Source of the DNA: Porphyra umbilicalis
Taxonomy: Eukaryota; Rhodophyta; Bangiophyceae; Bangiales; Bangiaceae
DNA: 64,000 bases
Assembly: GCA_002049455.2 (NCBI GenBank)
Contig: KV918942.1
Coordinates: forward strand, 62,001-126,000
Direction of reading: 5' to 3'
Positions 39,210-50,877 of the stretch are shown here, piece after piece. The translations under genes were made by a program, and so were the position numbers. The number at the start of each line of letters is the position of its first letter. Within the stretch, counting starts at the first letter, position 1. A model generated the notes under the pieces. It searched no databases and had not been told where the DNA came from. It saw only the letters and a list, made by a program, of their open reading frames with translations.

Positions 39210-42200
39210 CTACGCCTTGGAGCCCATCATCGCCCGCATCCGCTCCGCCAGCTGCTCCATCGTCGCGACCTCCTCATCGTACTTGGCCAGCCGCTCGCTG
39301 TCCGCCTTGCGCTGCCGCTCCGGCACCTTGTCGGCGTAGCCCGGCGCGTCGACGCGTGACCGCGTCTTGTCGGCCAGCGTTCGCTTCTCCGCGGCGGCGG
39401 CGGTCAGTTTGGCCACCTCCACCGCAAAGTCAACGAGCCCCGACAGCTGCATGTGCAACGCGAGGGTGTCATTGACGACCGACACGGCGCTGCCTTCGGC
39501 GACCGCCGCGGGCGCCGACGCCGTCGCAACCGTCGACGTGACGGTGCCGAGGCCGCCGAGCGCCGACACATAGTCCGTCTCGACGGTCGGGGTGGCGCCG
39601 TCAGACCCAGCGCTGGTGACAACGACAACGTCGGGGCGCGCCGAAGGCGCCAGAGAGTAGCTGGCTTTGAGGGACCGACACGCGTGCACGAGCGTCGTGA
39701 CCGTCTCCATCGCCGCCTCGGCGGCGGGTGACCGCCAGCCGTCGCGAACGACCGGGAAGGGGGTGATCATGATGGACGGCACCGCCCGGGCGGCTGCACC
39801 GGGCAGCCGCTGGTACAGCTCCTCCGTGACAAACGGCATCATTGGGTGGAGCAGCCGCAAGCCAACGTCCAGGCACTCGTACAGCACGTGGCGCGTGGCG
39901 GCAACGCGGACCGCGTCGTCCGCCTCGCCGCCCGAGATAAAGCGCTTGGCCAACTCGAGGTACACGTCACAGAGGTCGTACAACCAAAAGTTGTACGCCG
40001 CCGTGACCGCGTCGGCGAACGCGTAGGACGCAAAGGCAGTGTTCACCGTCTCGACCGCCCTGTCGAGGCGCGAGAGGATCCACGCGTCGGCCGTAACGCC
40101 CGCCGCTCGGGCAGCGGCCAGGCCCTCGGCGGTCGGCGTGAAGTCGTCGCCGAGCTTGGCGAGCGCAAACCGGGCGGCGTTCCACAACTTATTGCAAAAG
40201 TTGCGGTAACCGACAACGCGGCCAACGTCCAAGTTGACATCCCGCGTCTGCACCAGGTAGGCGAGGAGCCCAAAGCGTAGCGCGTCCGCGCCGCATTCAG
40301 GGATGCCGGCCGGGAACTCGGTGCGCGTCGCCTCCGTGGCGCGCGCAATCTCGGTCGGCGCGACGTTGGAGCCCGACACCTTGGCGAGTAGCTCCTTGAG
40401 AGTGGAGCCCTCAATGACCTGCAGCGGGTCGACAACGTTGCCAAGCGACTTGGACATCTTACGCCCGTACTTGTCCCGCACCATAGGGTGGAGGAAAACG
40501 GTGGAGAAAGGCAGCTTGCCTGTCAACGTTTGGCCAAACATGACCATCCGGGCGACCCAGAAGAAGATAATGTCGTGGCCCGTCTCCAACAGCGTCGTCG
40601 GGTAAAAGGCGCTCATTTCCGATTCAGCGTCCTCGTCGGGCCAACCAAATGAGGAGAAGGGGAAGAGGCCCGACGAGAACCAGGTGTCAAGCACGTCATC
40701 GTCTTGCTTGAGCTCCACCGCCGCGAGCGCCTCGGGCGACAAGGCCCCCGCCGACAGCAGGGCTGCGGCGCCCTCGTTGCCCGCCGCGGCGGCCTCGGCC
40801 AGCCGCTCGGGCACGCTCGCACGCGCTTCCGCCTCGTCGCGGCCGACGACCATCACCTCCTCTGACAGCCCCGGCAAGCACACGTGGTACGCGGGGATGC
40901 GGTGACCCCACCACAGCTGCCGCGAGATGCACCACGGGTGGATGTCTGTCAACCAGCCCTTCCACGTCGACCGGAAGGCCTTGGGCTGGATATCCAACTG
41001 CCCCGCATGAAGGTCCTCCGTCACCCCCGCCGCACGCGCAGCGTCGACTGCTGCCGCCGCGTCCTCTTCCGCGTCCGTCTTCATCGCCGCAACCGCCCGC
41101 AGCGCCATCCCGTCGCAGTTGACGTACCACTGCGGGAGCAGGCGCGGCTCAATAACGTCCCCTGTGCGGGAGCAGACGCCGAGGACCATGGCATTGGGCT
41201 CCTTGCCGCGAAGGAGGCCCTTGGCGTCGAGCGCCTTCTCCACCGCCACGCGAGCCTCGTAGCGGAGCATGCCCGCAAACTCCGCGCCGTGCTCCGCGTT
41301 GAGCCGCCCGTCGTCGTTGAGCAGCGAGTAGGCCGGCAGGTTGTTGCGCTGCCCGCACTCGAAATCGTTGGCGTCGTGCGCGGGGGTGATCTTGACAGCC
41401 CCGGTCCCAAAACCCATCTTGACCAGCACCCCGTCTGCAATGACCGGGATGGTGCGGTCCGAGAAGGGGTGCTGCAGGCGGCGGCCGACCAGGTGCGCGT
41501 ACCGGGTGTCGTCTGGGTGGATGGCGACAGCCACGTCGGCGAGCATCGTCTCGAGTCGGGTCGTTGCGACGACGAGCTCGGTCAGCTCCCCCTCTGCCGC
41601 TGCCGGGTCGGGCACGAAGCGGTACGAAAAGTTGGTCAACACCCCAAACTCGACGGGCTCGTCGTGGTCAGGCACCGCCCGCAGGGTACGGCCGGGGATC
41701 TCCACATTGTCGACTTCAATGTTTGACAGGGCGGTGCGGAGCTTGCAGCACCAGTGCACCAGCCGCTTTTTGCGGTACACGAGCCGCTCCCCAGTCTTGC
41801 CGTCCCGCATGTTGTACAGCCGGCAAAACGCTTCCGTGACGGCGCGGGAAAGCTTGGGCGACAGCGTGAACTGCTCCCGCGACCAGTCAAGGGAGGAGCC
41901 GACGCGACGCAGCTGCGAGCAGATCTGCGAGCCGTACGCCTCCTTCCACTTCCACACTTCCGCGACAAACGCCTCGCGGCCGAGGTCATGGCGGGTGATG
42001 TTTCGCTCCCGTTTCAGCTTCTTCTCCACAACCGCCTGCGTGGCAATGCCCGCATGGTCCACCCCGGGCACGTACAGCGCGACGCGGCCGTGCATGCGAT
42101 GCCAGCGGGTAAGTGTATCCTCCACCGCCGCCATGAGCGTGTGCCCCAGGTGGAGGGAGCCGGTGACATTGGGCGGTGGGATGACCATAACAAACCGCCC

Positions 42201-42728
42201 GTCCGGCCCGGCCTTGCGCCCCGCCTCCGCCGACGCCGAAAAGAAGCCCTCCTTTTCCCACCACTGGTACCACGCCGACTCGACGGCGCGCGGCTGGTAG
42301 GCGGCCGCCATCGGACCGTTCATCCGCTTCTTCTCCCCCTCGGGCGTGTCGTTGACAAAAGCCGCCGCGTCGGCCGCGTCCTTGGCCGCCAGCGACGCAA
42401 TCTTCTTGGCCGCCCGACCGCCGCCGCCGCCCTTTTTGGCGCCGCCCTTGTCACCACCCCCGCCGCCACCACCACCGCCAGCACCCGAGTCGGGGGCGGA
42501 AGCAGCGGCTTCCGCTTTGGCGGCCTTGCGGCGGGCAACGTCGGCGAGCTTGGCCAACTTCTTTTGGCGCGAGCGCGGCAGTGCCGACCGCTGCTCCTCG
42601 GTCATGGTCAGGTATTCCTCCAGCTCCACCACGGGGGCCGCCGCCACCGCGGGAGCGTCGCCGCCATTGCCGCTTGCGGCGGACGCGGACGGCGCCACCG
42701 CCGCCGCCGCCGTCGTGTCACCCGCCAT
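39210..42728 (-). CDS. Valyl-tRNA synthetase, cytosolic type
   Basis: It charges tRNA-Val with valine. An uninterrupted ORF of 1,172 residues from ATG 42728 to TAG 39210, close to the usual eukaryotic length. There is an N-terminal Ala/Lys/Gly-rich extension of about 140 residues with a charged helix (RQKKLAKLADVARRKAAKAE). The class Ia signatures are PPPNVTGSLHLGH (HIGH box, residue about 190) and KMSKSLGNVVDP (residue about 757), with the CP1 editing domain between them and the anticodon-binding domain after. A C-terminal coiled coil (ERQRKADSERLAKYDEEV) is typical of ValRS. The open frame extends 40 codons upstream with an Arg-rich, transit-peptide-like sequence but no ATG, so organelle targeting would need a non-AUG start. 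No disruption. Confidence 0.95.
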   Translation of the reverse strand: MAGDTTAAAAVAPSASAASGNGGDAPAVAAAPVVELEEYLTMTEEQRSALPRSRQKKLAKLADVARRKAAKAEAAASAPDSGAGGGGGGGGGDKGGAKKGGGGGRAAKKIASLAAKDAADAAAFVNDTPEGEKKRMNGPMAAAYQPRAVESAWYQWWEKEGFFSASAEAGRKAGPDGRFVMVIPPPNVTGSLHLGHTLMAAVEDTLTRWHRMHGRVALYVPGVDHAGIATQAVVEKKLKRERNITRHDLGREAFVAEVWKWKEAYGSQICSQLRRVGSSLDWSREQFTLSPKLSRAVTEAFCRLYNMRDGKTGERLVYRKKRLVHWCCKLRTALSNIEVDNVEIPGRTLRAVPDHDEPVEFGVLTNFSYRFVPDPAAAEGELTELVVATTRLETMLADVAVAIHPDDTRYAHLVGRRLQHPFSDRTIPVIADGVLVKMGFGTGAVKITPAHDANDFECGQRNNLPAYSLLNDDGRLNAEHGAEFAGMLRYEARVAVEKALDAKGLLRGKEPNAMVLGVCSRTGDVIEPRLLPQWYVNCDGMALRAVAAMKTDAEEDAAAAVDAARAAGVTEDLHAGQLDIQPKAFRSTWKGWLTDIHPWCISRQLWWGHRIPAYHVCLPGLSEEVMVVGRDEAEARASVPERLAEAAAAGNEGAAALLSAGALSPEALAAVELKQDDDVLDTWFSSGLFPFSSFGWPDEDAESEMSAFYPTTLLETGHDIIFFWVARMVMFGQTLTGKLPFSTVFLHPMVRDKYGRKMSKSLGNVVDPLQVIEGSTLKELLAKVSGSNVAPTEIARATEATRTEFPAGIPECGADALRFGLLAYLVQTRDVNLDVGRVVGYRNFCNKLWNAARFALAKLGDDFTPTAEGLAAARAAGVTADAWILSRLDRAVETVNTAFASYAFADAVTAAYNFWLYDLCDVYLELAKRFISGGEADDAVRVAATRHVLYECLDVGLRLLHPMMPFVTEELYQRLPGAAARAVPSIMITPFPVVRDGWRSPAAEAAMETVTTLVHACRSLKASYSLAPSARPDVVVVTSAGSDGATPTVETDYVSALGGLGTVTSTVATASAPAAVAEGSAVSVVNDTLALHMQLSGLVDFAVEVAKLTAAAAEKRTLADKTRSRVDAPGYADKVPERQRKADSERLAKYDEEVATMEQLAERMRAMMGSKA

Positions 42729-44528
42729 CACTGCGGGGAAAGGGCGTCCACCGCAGGCAAGGCGTCGACTGGTTGTCGGCAGGCAGTACGCGCGCCTCGT
42801 ACAGCGCCTTCTTGTAGGCGTTGCAAGTCGGGTCGCGGCGTCTGGCACCCGCGATCACGGTGCGCGGCCGGGAGCAAGGTAGCGCCAGCGCCCTTGCAGT
42901 CTGCCAGTCTCATATGCACACCTAGTTAAGCCGAGTCTTCTGGGTTGAAAGTTTTGAACCTTCAGAGGCCACGTCGCCCGTTTACTTACAGAAAACAGTC
43001 AATCTCACCCCTCAGGAACAGCCCGGCAGTCGTCCTGCCCCCCACCACCACCACGGAGTCCACCGCTGCCAACGCTCGTCACCGTCCGTCCCCCCCTCTC
43101 CCACCACTTGTGCTGCTCCCTCCGAGTTCCCCCGCCTCTACCACAATACATGGGAGCACGCGATGCTGTTTGCCCGTCGTTCGTGCCATTTCGTCGCTTG
43201 TGCGTGGAGAGTGGTGCCGGGACGAGTCTCCCCCCCCCAATCCCCCCCTTGAAGCGGTATGAAGCATTCGTGTATGTGATTCGGCGTTTGTTCCATCAGC
43301 ATCAGCGTGGTATGGCGGCCCTACCAAGCATCGAGTACACCGCGAGATCTAACTCGATGGCCCCGGTATGCGTATTTGACCTCTTGTTGGCCGATGCAGT
43401 GCCTTTTTTGTCACTTATCTCTGCTTGTCGTTACACTGGCTGGCTATTTATTGCTCTCTGTGGCCACGGTCATGTGTTGTTGTCATTCAGACATCGGCAG
43501 GGGCGGTGCGTGGGGCAGGGGGGGGAGGGGCTGGTGGAGCAGTGGGGGGGGGAGGTGGTTGGGCGAAGGCGTGGTGGCGATTGGATGCGGCGACAGGAGG
43601 ACGTGGCACGGCGGAGGGTGCACCACGAGATGAAACTATCAAGTAGAGGCTTCAGCTGCCCTGGACGGAGTGGGGTAGGGGGCGAGGAGGGAGGTGTCCA
43701 TGCGCATCCACCCTTGGTACTATTTAGATATGGCCAATGTGATGGAGTGCAGAGCGCCCCTGCTCGGCGTCAAAGAAGTAACCCCATCAGAGTGCCTTTT
43801 GTCATCATTTTCTGTACGTCGGAGCCGAGACATGTGCGAACACTACGCGTCATGCACTTCTGTCGACTTCATCTTTCAGCTGCGTACGCGACCCCATGGA
43901 GGCGGGGATCGATCGGAATCATGTGACGAGGCCGAGTAAATGCGCACCATCCATCCCACTTTCACATTGTGTGTCGCGCAGGAGATACGCCACGTGTCCT
44001 TCAGACGCTGCAGAATGGCCAGGCGCGGAGGGCAGCGCGGAAGCTGCGTGGTGAGAGAGAAGAAACGCCCAAAAGTGCAGAGTAGTTGTAGTATTTGTTG
44101 TATTGCCCAATGCCCTGTCGTTCCTGTAGTGGACAGTGAATGATCGTCCAATAGAATGTCCGTATTGTCCGGAAACGAGTTGAAAAGCCGTAAGACTCGC
44201 ATCGGCCAGTCTTAACTGGGTGTGTATGAGCGACTGCGGCGAGGGCGGGATCAGCACGGCCACGTCGCAATTCCGAAAGCAACCGCACGCCGCACTCGAC
44301 GTCGAACAGCGCCACAAGTGTAAGGGGCAGACTGCCTGTCGAAAATGCAGAGTTCATGAGAGTGATGGTCATGGCATTGTGCGTAATTCTTCGCGACCGG
44401 ACGAGCTGGCGCCGAAGACATGGGTCACAGGCGGGCGTCAATAGGGAAGAGAAAAAAAACTGTGCAGTAAAGTTATTTATCGTCCCGCGTGCTCCCCTCC
44501 GCGCCTCCCCCCCTCCCCCCCCATCCGC
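42729..44528. other. Intergenic, no gene seen
   Basis: Between the ValRS start and the end of the malectin-domain gene. ORFs of up to 272 codons exist but their composition is not protein-like. I recognise no repeat or element. Confidence 0.45.
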
Positions 44529-47500
44529 CTACACCTCCATGTACCAGTAGTCCCCCCGCCCCGGCGTCGTCGCACTCCCCCGCCCACCCGCCGTGACGAC
44601 GACGCGCACGAGCGCGCCCGCCACGCCCGCCGGGGCGGTGCACCGAAAGCTCGTCCCGTCCGCCGCCACGTCCCGCACGTTGCCACACGGGCGGCCGCCG
44701 AGCGTCGCCGTCGGGGCCGCCCCAAAGTTGTGCCCCGCAATCGTCACCCCATTGCCGCCGCCGATGCGGCCGCGGTGCGGGGCGACGCCCGCCACGGCCG
44801 GCGGCGCCGCGGCCGGCGGCGGCGGGTAGTCGGGCACGTAGATGGTGACGCGGTTCTTTTGCGTTTGCGGCGCGAGGACCGCGCCGGACGCGGCCTGCAC
44901 GAGCAGCAGGCCGGAAAAGGGGAGCAAGTCGGCCAACGAGGTGACTGCCTTGCCGTCGGCAGAGAGGCGCGCGCGGGCCGTGACGCCCGCCCCGCGGCGG
45001 CCGCTAAACTTGGCAATGAGCAGGTCGTGTTTGAGGGCGCCCCCAAAGGCGTTGCCCATAAACTCGAGCACCCCATTCATGGAGGAGCGGCCGAGGTCGG
45101 CGAGCGCCGGCGTGTAGCCGCCGCCCGCCCCGTCCGAATTGCGGTGGTACGTGCACTGCCGCGGGTCGTCGCGCGCCCGGTTGCGGTTGGGGTGCCCGTG
45201 GTAGCTGCCGGCGGTGAGGCGGAGGAGCTTGTCTTTTTGGCCGTACCCCTTGGCAGAGGCGCCGCACCCCACAGCCACGTCGCCATAGCCCGCGTTGGGG
45301 CCATTGTCCGTCCCGTAGAGCGCCCCGTTGGTGTGCAACACCGTGTCAAAGGCGTTGCGCAGGCCCGCCGCCCACACCGACACGGTTCCGCCCGTCTGCC
45401 GCGTCGCCCGCTCGTCGACCGTCTGGTCATAGGTGATCCGCCCGTCAAAGCCCGCCGCGTGGACGGGCGCGCGCAGCACCGCCGCCGACAGGGGCGTCTC
45501 GTCGACGCCGCCGAGGCGGATGCCCTTGACGTTGGCCCCCTGGTTGGTAAAGCCCCCCGCCGCCAGCAGTAGCGCGCCCTGCTGGTCCCACTCAAGCGCC
45601 TGCACCGCGTGGTCGTGGTTGGACACGGGCAGGCCGTCAATGAGCACCGCCTCGACGCCGAGGCACGAGCCGCCGACGCCGGGCCGGAGGACAACGACCT
45701 GCCCATTGTCCCACGCGGAGCGCCGCTGCTTGTGGTTTTGCGCATAGTAGAGGATGGACGTGGCGGCGAGCAGCCGCAGCCCGTCGCCAGTCTCCAGCGG
45801 GTCAAACGAGAGGCTGAGGACGCTCCGCTTGTCCCCAACCGACGCGCTCGTGCACACGTCCGTCACCACATAGTCGCCATCAATCGTCAGCGCCTGCACG
45901 TGCTCCTTGTATTGGCCAACGTACACACGGCCGTCGGGGCCGAGCGCAATGGCCGTCGGCCCAGCGATGCGAAAGTCCTTGCCGTCGGCCGCCTTGAGCG
46001 CCGTCTGGCGGAACTTGATCGGGTGCGCGCGGCCCGCCTCGTAGGTGTAGGCGGCGGCCGCGCCGCCGACCGCGCCGCCGCCAGCCACCGCCACGCCCAC
46101 CGTGCCCGCACCGTCGGCCGCCGGCGCCAACACCCGCAGCACCGTCGAGCCGGTGCGCGCGACGCCCGTCGCGGGCACGCCCCCAAACGTCACTGCCGGC
46201 GCCGGCGCGTAAAAGCCGACCCCCCGGATGGTCACCCGCGTGCCCTGCGCGAGCCCGCCCGCCGCCGGCGACACGGACGTGATGATGGGGACGACCGTCG
46301 CGCGGTCCCACTCGAGCGCCGCGTTGGGGATGGGCGCGCCGCCGGCGGTTAGCGTCATGGCCGCCGCCGCAGAGCCGGCGGCGTGCGTGTAGGTCGTTTC
46401 GGCGGCGTGCATCCCCGCCGCCAACCGCACCGTCCCGGTCGCCGTCGCGGACCCGCCCGCCGAGGCGGCCAGCACCGTCTCGCCGCCGACGGTTAGGGCC
46501 ACCGACCCGCCGGCATAGGCGGCCGCAAACGCCACCTCCGCGTCCGCCTCGACCTTGTACAGAAAGACGCACCGCTGCGCAAAGGCGTCGCGGCCGGCGG
46601 GCCCGACGGGAAAGGCGGCGGCGGTGGGGAAGGAGAGCCCCGCCGCCACCGCCGCGTGGACGGGCGCAGGCCCGCCCGCCGCGTCGGCCGGCAGCGCCCC
46701 CCCCACATCCTTGTAATAGTAGCAGTAGGCGCCGCGCGCGAGGGAGCCGGCGACCGTCACCACCGTCTCGGCGGCGCTGTCATTCCCCCCGTCGTCGACC
46801 ACGTTGAGCCGCACGCCTGTGGTGCCGAGCGCCAACTCGACGGTCACCGACACGCCGCGGCCGAGCACCGCCCCCGTCGCCGCGGCGGTCCACGTAAACG
46901 AGACGAGGCGCCCCGCCGAGCCGTCGGCGTGGAAGCGGTGCGTGTGCGAGTCAAACGCCGAAAGCGTCACGGACGCAACGCCGTCGCCATTGGCAATGAC
47001 CGCGCCGGGGAGGGGGTCAATGACCGCGTGGGCAAAGTGATCTTGCGTCGCAGGGGGGGGCACCGCCGCGGGTGCGGGGGCGGTCGGCGCGGGCACCACC
47101 GGCGCAGGCGGTGCCGGCGCCGGCATGGGGATCTCGGGCGACTGCGTCATTTCCCGAGGCGTGTCGTCTGCCACTGTCGCGGCGGCGGCCACCTCAATCC
47201 CCTGCAGCGCCACCATCTGCACCGCCGCCGTGAGGGTCAGGCGGAGTCTCCCCGCCCCAACGACCTCCACCTCCACCGTGCGCGTCAGCGCCGTTGCCCA
47301 GCCGGCCGCCGCAAACACGTCCACGGCCGCCACCGACGCGGGCGCCCCCCCCCCTCCGCAGTGATGGAAAACAGCCGCCCGCCGACGCGCGCGGCCCGGG
47401 GGTACACCTCGGCAAAGTGGAGCGTCACCACGTACGCGCCCGGCGCCAGCGGGAAGGAATAGGCGAGCACCTCGCCCCACCGCTGCGTGTTGTACACGGC

Positions 47501-48528
47501 GGCGGCGGGGGTGGCGGCAGTGACCGTCGCCCAGATGCTGGTGGCCAGGGTGTGGGTGACGCCACCGCCGGGCGTCAGGTAGGGGGCGTCGGGGGTGAAG
47601 CCGCCGACGGCAGGGCCACCGACGTTGAGGCGCAGCGGCGTAGCCGGGGGGGCGGCGGCCGGGGGGGCGGCGGCCGGGGGGGCGGCGGCCGGGGGGGCGG
47701 CGGCCGGGGGGGCGGCGGCCGGGGGGCGGCGGCCGGGGGGCGGCGGCCGGGGGGGCGGCGGCCGGAGGGGCGGCGGCCGGGGGGCGGCGGCCGGGGGGGC
47801 GGCGGCCGGAGGGGCGGTGGCCGGAGGGGCGGCGGCCGGGGGGGCGGCGGCCGGGGGGGCGGCGGCCGGGGGGGCGGCGGCCGGGGGGGCGGCGGCCGGA
47901 GGGGCGGCGGCCGGGGGGGCGGCGGCCGGGGGGGCGGCGGCCGGGGGGCGGCGGCCACCGGGCTGGCGACGCGGACGACCTCCACTGCGCTGAGCATGGC
48001 GTTTTGCACGCGGCTCGTCAGCGTGATGGACACGGTCCGCTCCGCGCCGACGGTCGTCGTCGCCGTCCGCACGAGCGCCGTCCGCTGCCCGACGGTGGCG
48101 AACACGTCGAGCCCCGTCAGGGTCGGCTCCCCCCCAATGGCGACGTCAAAGACGCGGCGGCCGACGGCGGCGGCGCCGCCCCACGCTTCCGCCCAATGCA
48201 GCGTCACGGCGTAGGTGCCGGCCGACGCGACCGGCACGTCGACGGTAAAGGCGCCGCGGGCCTTGGCGTAGAGGACGGTCGTGTAGAGGGCGTCGGGGGC
48301 GGCGGCGGTCGCGCCGGCGACGCGCCCGCGAAAGTCAATGGTGGCCACGCTGCCGCCGACGGCCGCGGCGGTGGCGGGCGCAAAGGCGCCCGCGGCGCCG
48401 CCGCCGACATTGACGCGCACCGCCGCCCCGGGGGCCGCACCGTCGGCAGAGGGGAGGCGGCAGAGGAGGGTGGTGGTGGTGGCCGTGACGGCGGCGGCCG
48501 CCAGGGCGGCGACCCGGGCGTGCCTCAT
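44529..48528 (-). CDS. Secreted multidomain protein: two malectin-like domains, IPT/TIG and sugar-dehydrogenase-like propeller
   Basis: ATG 48528 opens a signal peptide (VAALAAAAVTATTTTLLC). Domain order: malectin-like 1 (VRVNVGGG ... GTYAVTLHWAEAWGG); a long (PPRPPP)n linker; malectin-like 2 (LRLNVGGPAVGGF ... YVVTLHFAEVYP); a PKD/Ig-like domain (VSFTWTAAATG); a PA14-like region (RCVFLYKVEADAEVAF); an IPT/TIG domain (ITSVSPAAGGLAQGTRVTIR); a propeller resembling glucose/sorbosone dehydrogenases (GPDGRVYVGQYKEHVQAL, GTDNGPNAGYGD); and a second IPT/TIG ending DYWYMEV. Malectin domains bind carbohydrate, so a wall or matrix role is likely. The frame changes within the linker and at C10 (47345-47354), both homopolymer-rich, so I treat it as one gene; two adjacent genes is the alternative. 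Confidence 0.7.
47646..47955. repeat. 15-bp minisatellite encoding the proline-rich linker
   Basis: About 20 copies of a unit GGGGGGGCGGCGGCC with small length variants in the G run (6 or 7) and occasional A substitutions (GGAGGGGCGG). On the minus strand it encodes PPPPRPPP-type repeats. Length variation in the G runs shifts the reading frame. Confidence 0.85.
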
Positions 48529-49862
48529 GGTGGAGGGGGGGGAGCGGGCGAATAAAAAAAAGGTGAGTGGCGTTGGTTGGGGGTGTCCCCAGCAGTGAGA
48601 GTGATGGATACCGAGGGGTAGGGGTGGGGAGACAGTCGTTGGTGCCGTCTAGTCGTGGTGGTCGTGGAGCAGGCGGTCGTTGCTTGATGGGAAGGATACA
48701 CAGCGGCAAGTGAGGAGGCAAGGATGATAAAGGGGCACGTCCCCCTGCGCTGGGCGGCGCCGACGCGCCATGGCGCCCGTCGCGGCACTCACGCCGCCGA
48801 CGCTGCCGGGCGCGGAGCGCGCTCCTGGCACCGGCGCCCAGGGCCCGCCCCGCCCCCATGGCACCGCCGCACACGCGGGCGGGGGCACTGCCCGCCTCGG
48901 CACATGACAAGGTCCTTTTGGGCGACGAGAAGGCGCTGCCGGCCGCTGCATGCCAGCTCGACGAGCACCGACGCGGGGGCGCCGACCGGCGCCACGGCGC
49001 CGCGGCACGGGCCCGCCGGTGCCCGCGACCGGTGCGCCACCGACGGCGTCGCCGCCGTCGCGCCGCGTTTTGCAACCAAACACACAAGGAGGGGGAGAGG
49101 TGACCGCCGCGCCAGTGTGGACGAGCGCCGCGTGTGTCGGCGCCGTCGCCATGGCGCGGGGTGCGCGTGGGGTGGGCCAAGCGCGACCGGCAATGGCGCG
49201 GGGGTGGTCGGCCCATCGCATGGGGATCAATCGGGCACGGACCGTCGGGCCGGAAATGGTCCCGGTATGTCTTTTCGAGCCAAGACCAAAGGAGGATACG
49301 CAGCCGTTGCTGGGGCCCCCCCATGGGCGGGTCTTGACTCGGCTTGGGGGCAACGGCGACGCCGCTCATGGGCGGACCACCCGACGTGGCAGGCGCCGAG
49401 CTCGACGGTGGTGCGCGGCGCCGGGTCCCCCATCGGCGCCCACATCTCCCCCCGTGGCGGTGGCCATCGCCCCGCGGGTCACGGCAAGGGCGCTCCCGTC
49501 CACGCTGCGCGGGCACCTCGGCCGGGGGCGGCCCCATGGGCGGGTCAAGCACGTGGGGCACTGGGCGTGCGCGCCACAGCCCTGGCGCAAAGGCACTCTC
49601 AGGGGCGCCATCACCATGCAGCCTGCGTCTTGTGTGCGGGCGCACGGCCGAAGGCGCCCCCCGCCCACTCGGCCGGCGGCGCCACCGACCGGCGGCCGGG
49701 CGCAGGCGCCGCCGCACCAGCGCACACACACCACGCGCCGCCGGCACGCGCCAGACGCGAGGCCGTGCCGCCGCCAAAAAACGGCGACGCGGCCGCGCGG
49801 GGGCCCCCACCGCGGGACGACGCGTCGCGTCTCCCCCCCCCCCCCCCCACCGCGGGCGGGGG
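48529..49862. other. Intergenic between malectin-domain gene and RAD23
   Basis: Very GC-rich, with long shadow ORFs on both strands and no recognisable protein. It should hold the promoter of the malectin-domain gene near 48540-48700. Confidence 0.5.
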
Positions 49863-50228
49863 TCACCCCCCCCCGTCCAACAAAAAGTTGGCCGCCGCCA
49901 CCTCCTCCCGCCCACACACCACCCACGCCTCAATGGCGCGGTGGCGCCCGCCCGCCCCCCCCCCCACCAGCTCCGCGAGGCGCCCAATCGCCGCGTCCTC
50001 CGCCGCCGTCACGGCCACGGACAGGACGCCCCCGTCGTCGTCGCCCTCCTCCGCCTCGTCCGCCGCCGCCGCAACGGCGGCGGCGGTGGCGGCGGCGGCG
50101 GCACCGGCGCCCGACGGCGGCGGCCGCGGCCGCCCCACGGGGGCGCCCGTGTCAACGTCGTGGACGACACTGGCAGCCGCGGCAGACGCGGCTCCGCGGC
50201 CGCTCGGGCCGCCGCCGCCGCCACCGCC

Positions 50229-50270
<42 letters not shown>

Positions 50271-50877
50271 AACGGCGTCCGCATCGGCCGACGCCCACGC
50301 GTCGAGGAGGGCGCGGACGCCCCCGCCCGGGTCGGCGACGAGGCGGGGCCCCCAGCCGCCGCGCAGCAGCCGCGGCAGCGGCTCTGCGGCGACCGCCGCC
50401 CGCTCGATGCCCGCCCACTCACTCCCCCCCCCCCCCCCCCCCCCCGCGCGGGCGGCTGGACCCCCCCCCCCCCCCCCCCCCCGCCCACGGGACCCCCCCC
50501 CCAACAGCGCTTCCACCGCCTCGGGGGCCCCCCCCCCCACGGCGGCCACGGCGGCGAGCGCGGCCGCCGCCGCGGCCGCCTCAAACCCCATGGCCGTCAG
50601 CGACGCCACGCCCGGCGGCGGCGGCGGCGACGGAGGCGCCACAACGGCAACGAGGCGGTGGGCGGGAAGGGCCGTCGGCGGGTGTGTCGGGTAGGCCACC
50701 CCCCCGCAGTAGAGCGTCACGTCCCCAACCGCGGGGCGGGGGGGGGAAGCGCCCGCACGACGGCGGGCACGACCGCGTCGGGCGTGAGGGGGGGGGGGGG
50801 GGCGCCAGTGTGAGCGTCGTGGGGGGGGCGGGCGCAGGGTGCAGCACCGTGATGTGGAGTTGGGGGGACGGCGCCAT
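49863..50877 (-). CDS. RAD23: RAD23-like UBL/UBA protein
   Basis: RAD23 partners XPC in nucleotide excision repair and shuttles ubiquitinated proteins to the proteasome. From ATG 50877: a ubiquitin-like domain (PQLHITVLHPA ... LTPDAVVPAVVRALPPPAPR ... DVTLYCGGVAYP), UBA1 (VASLTAMGFEAAAAAAALAA), an XPC-binding-like segment (EPLPRLLRGGWGPRLV), and UBA2 at the C-terminus (VTAAEDAAIGRLAEL, then AIEAWVVCGREEVAAANFLL) ending TGA 49863. Gly-rich linkers replace the usual Ala/Pro/Ser ones. The UBL is split over three frames at a G15 run (50788-50802) and a G run near 50736-50746; the fold motifs continue across both, so homopolymer length error is the simplest explanation. Confidence 0.75.

Noticed and set aside
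47294-48214. Gly-rich plus-strand ORFs over the malectin-domain gene
   Set aside because: They are the complement of the proline-linker minisatellite; the domain motifs are on the minus strand.
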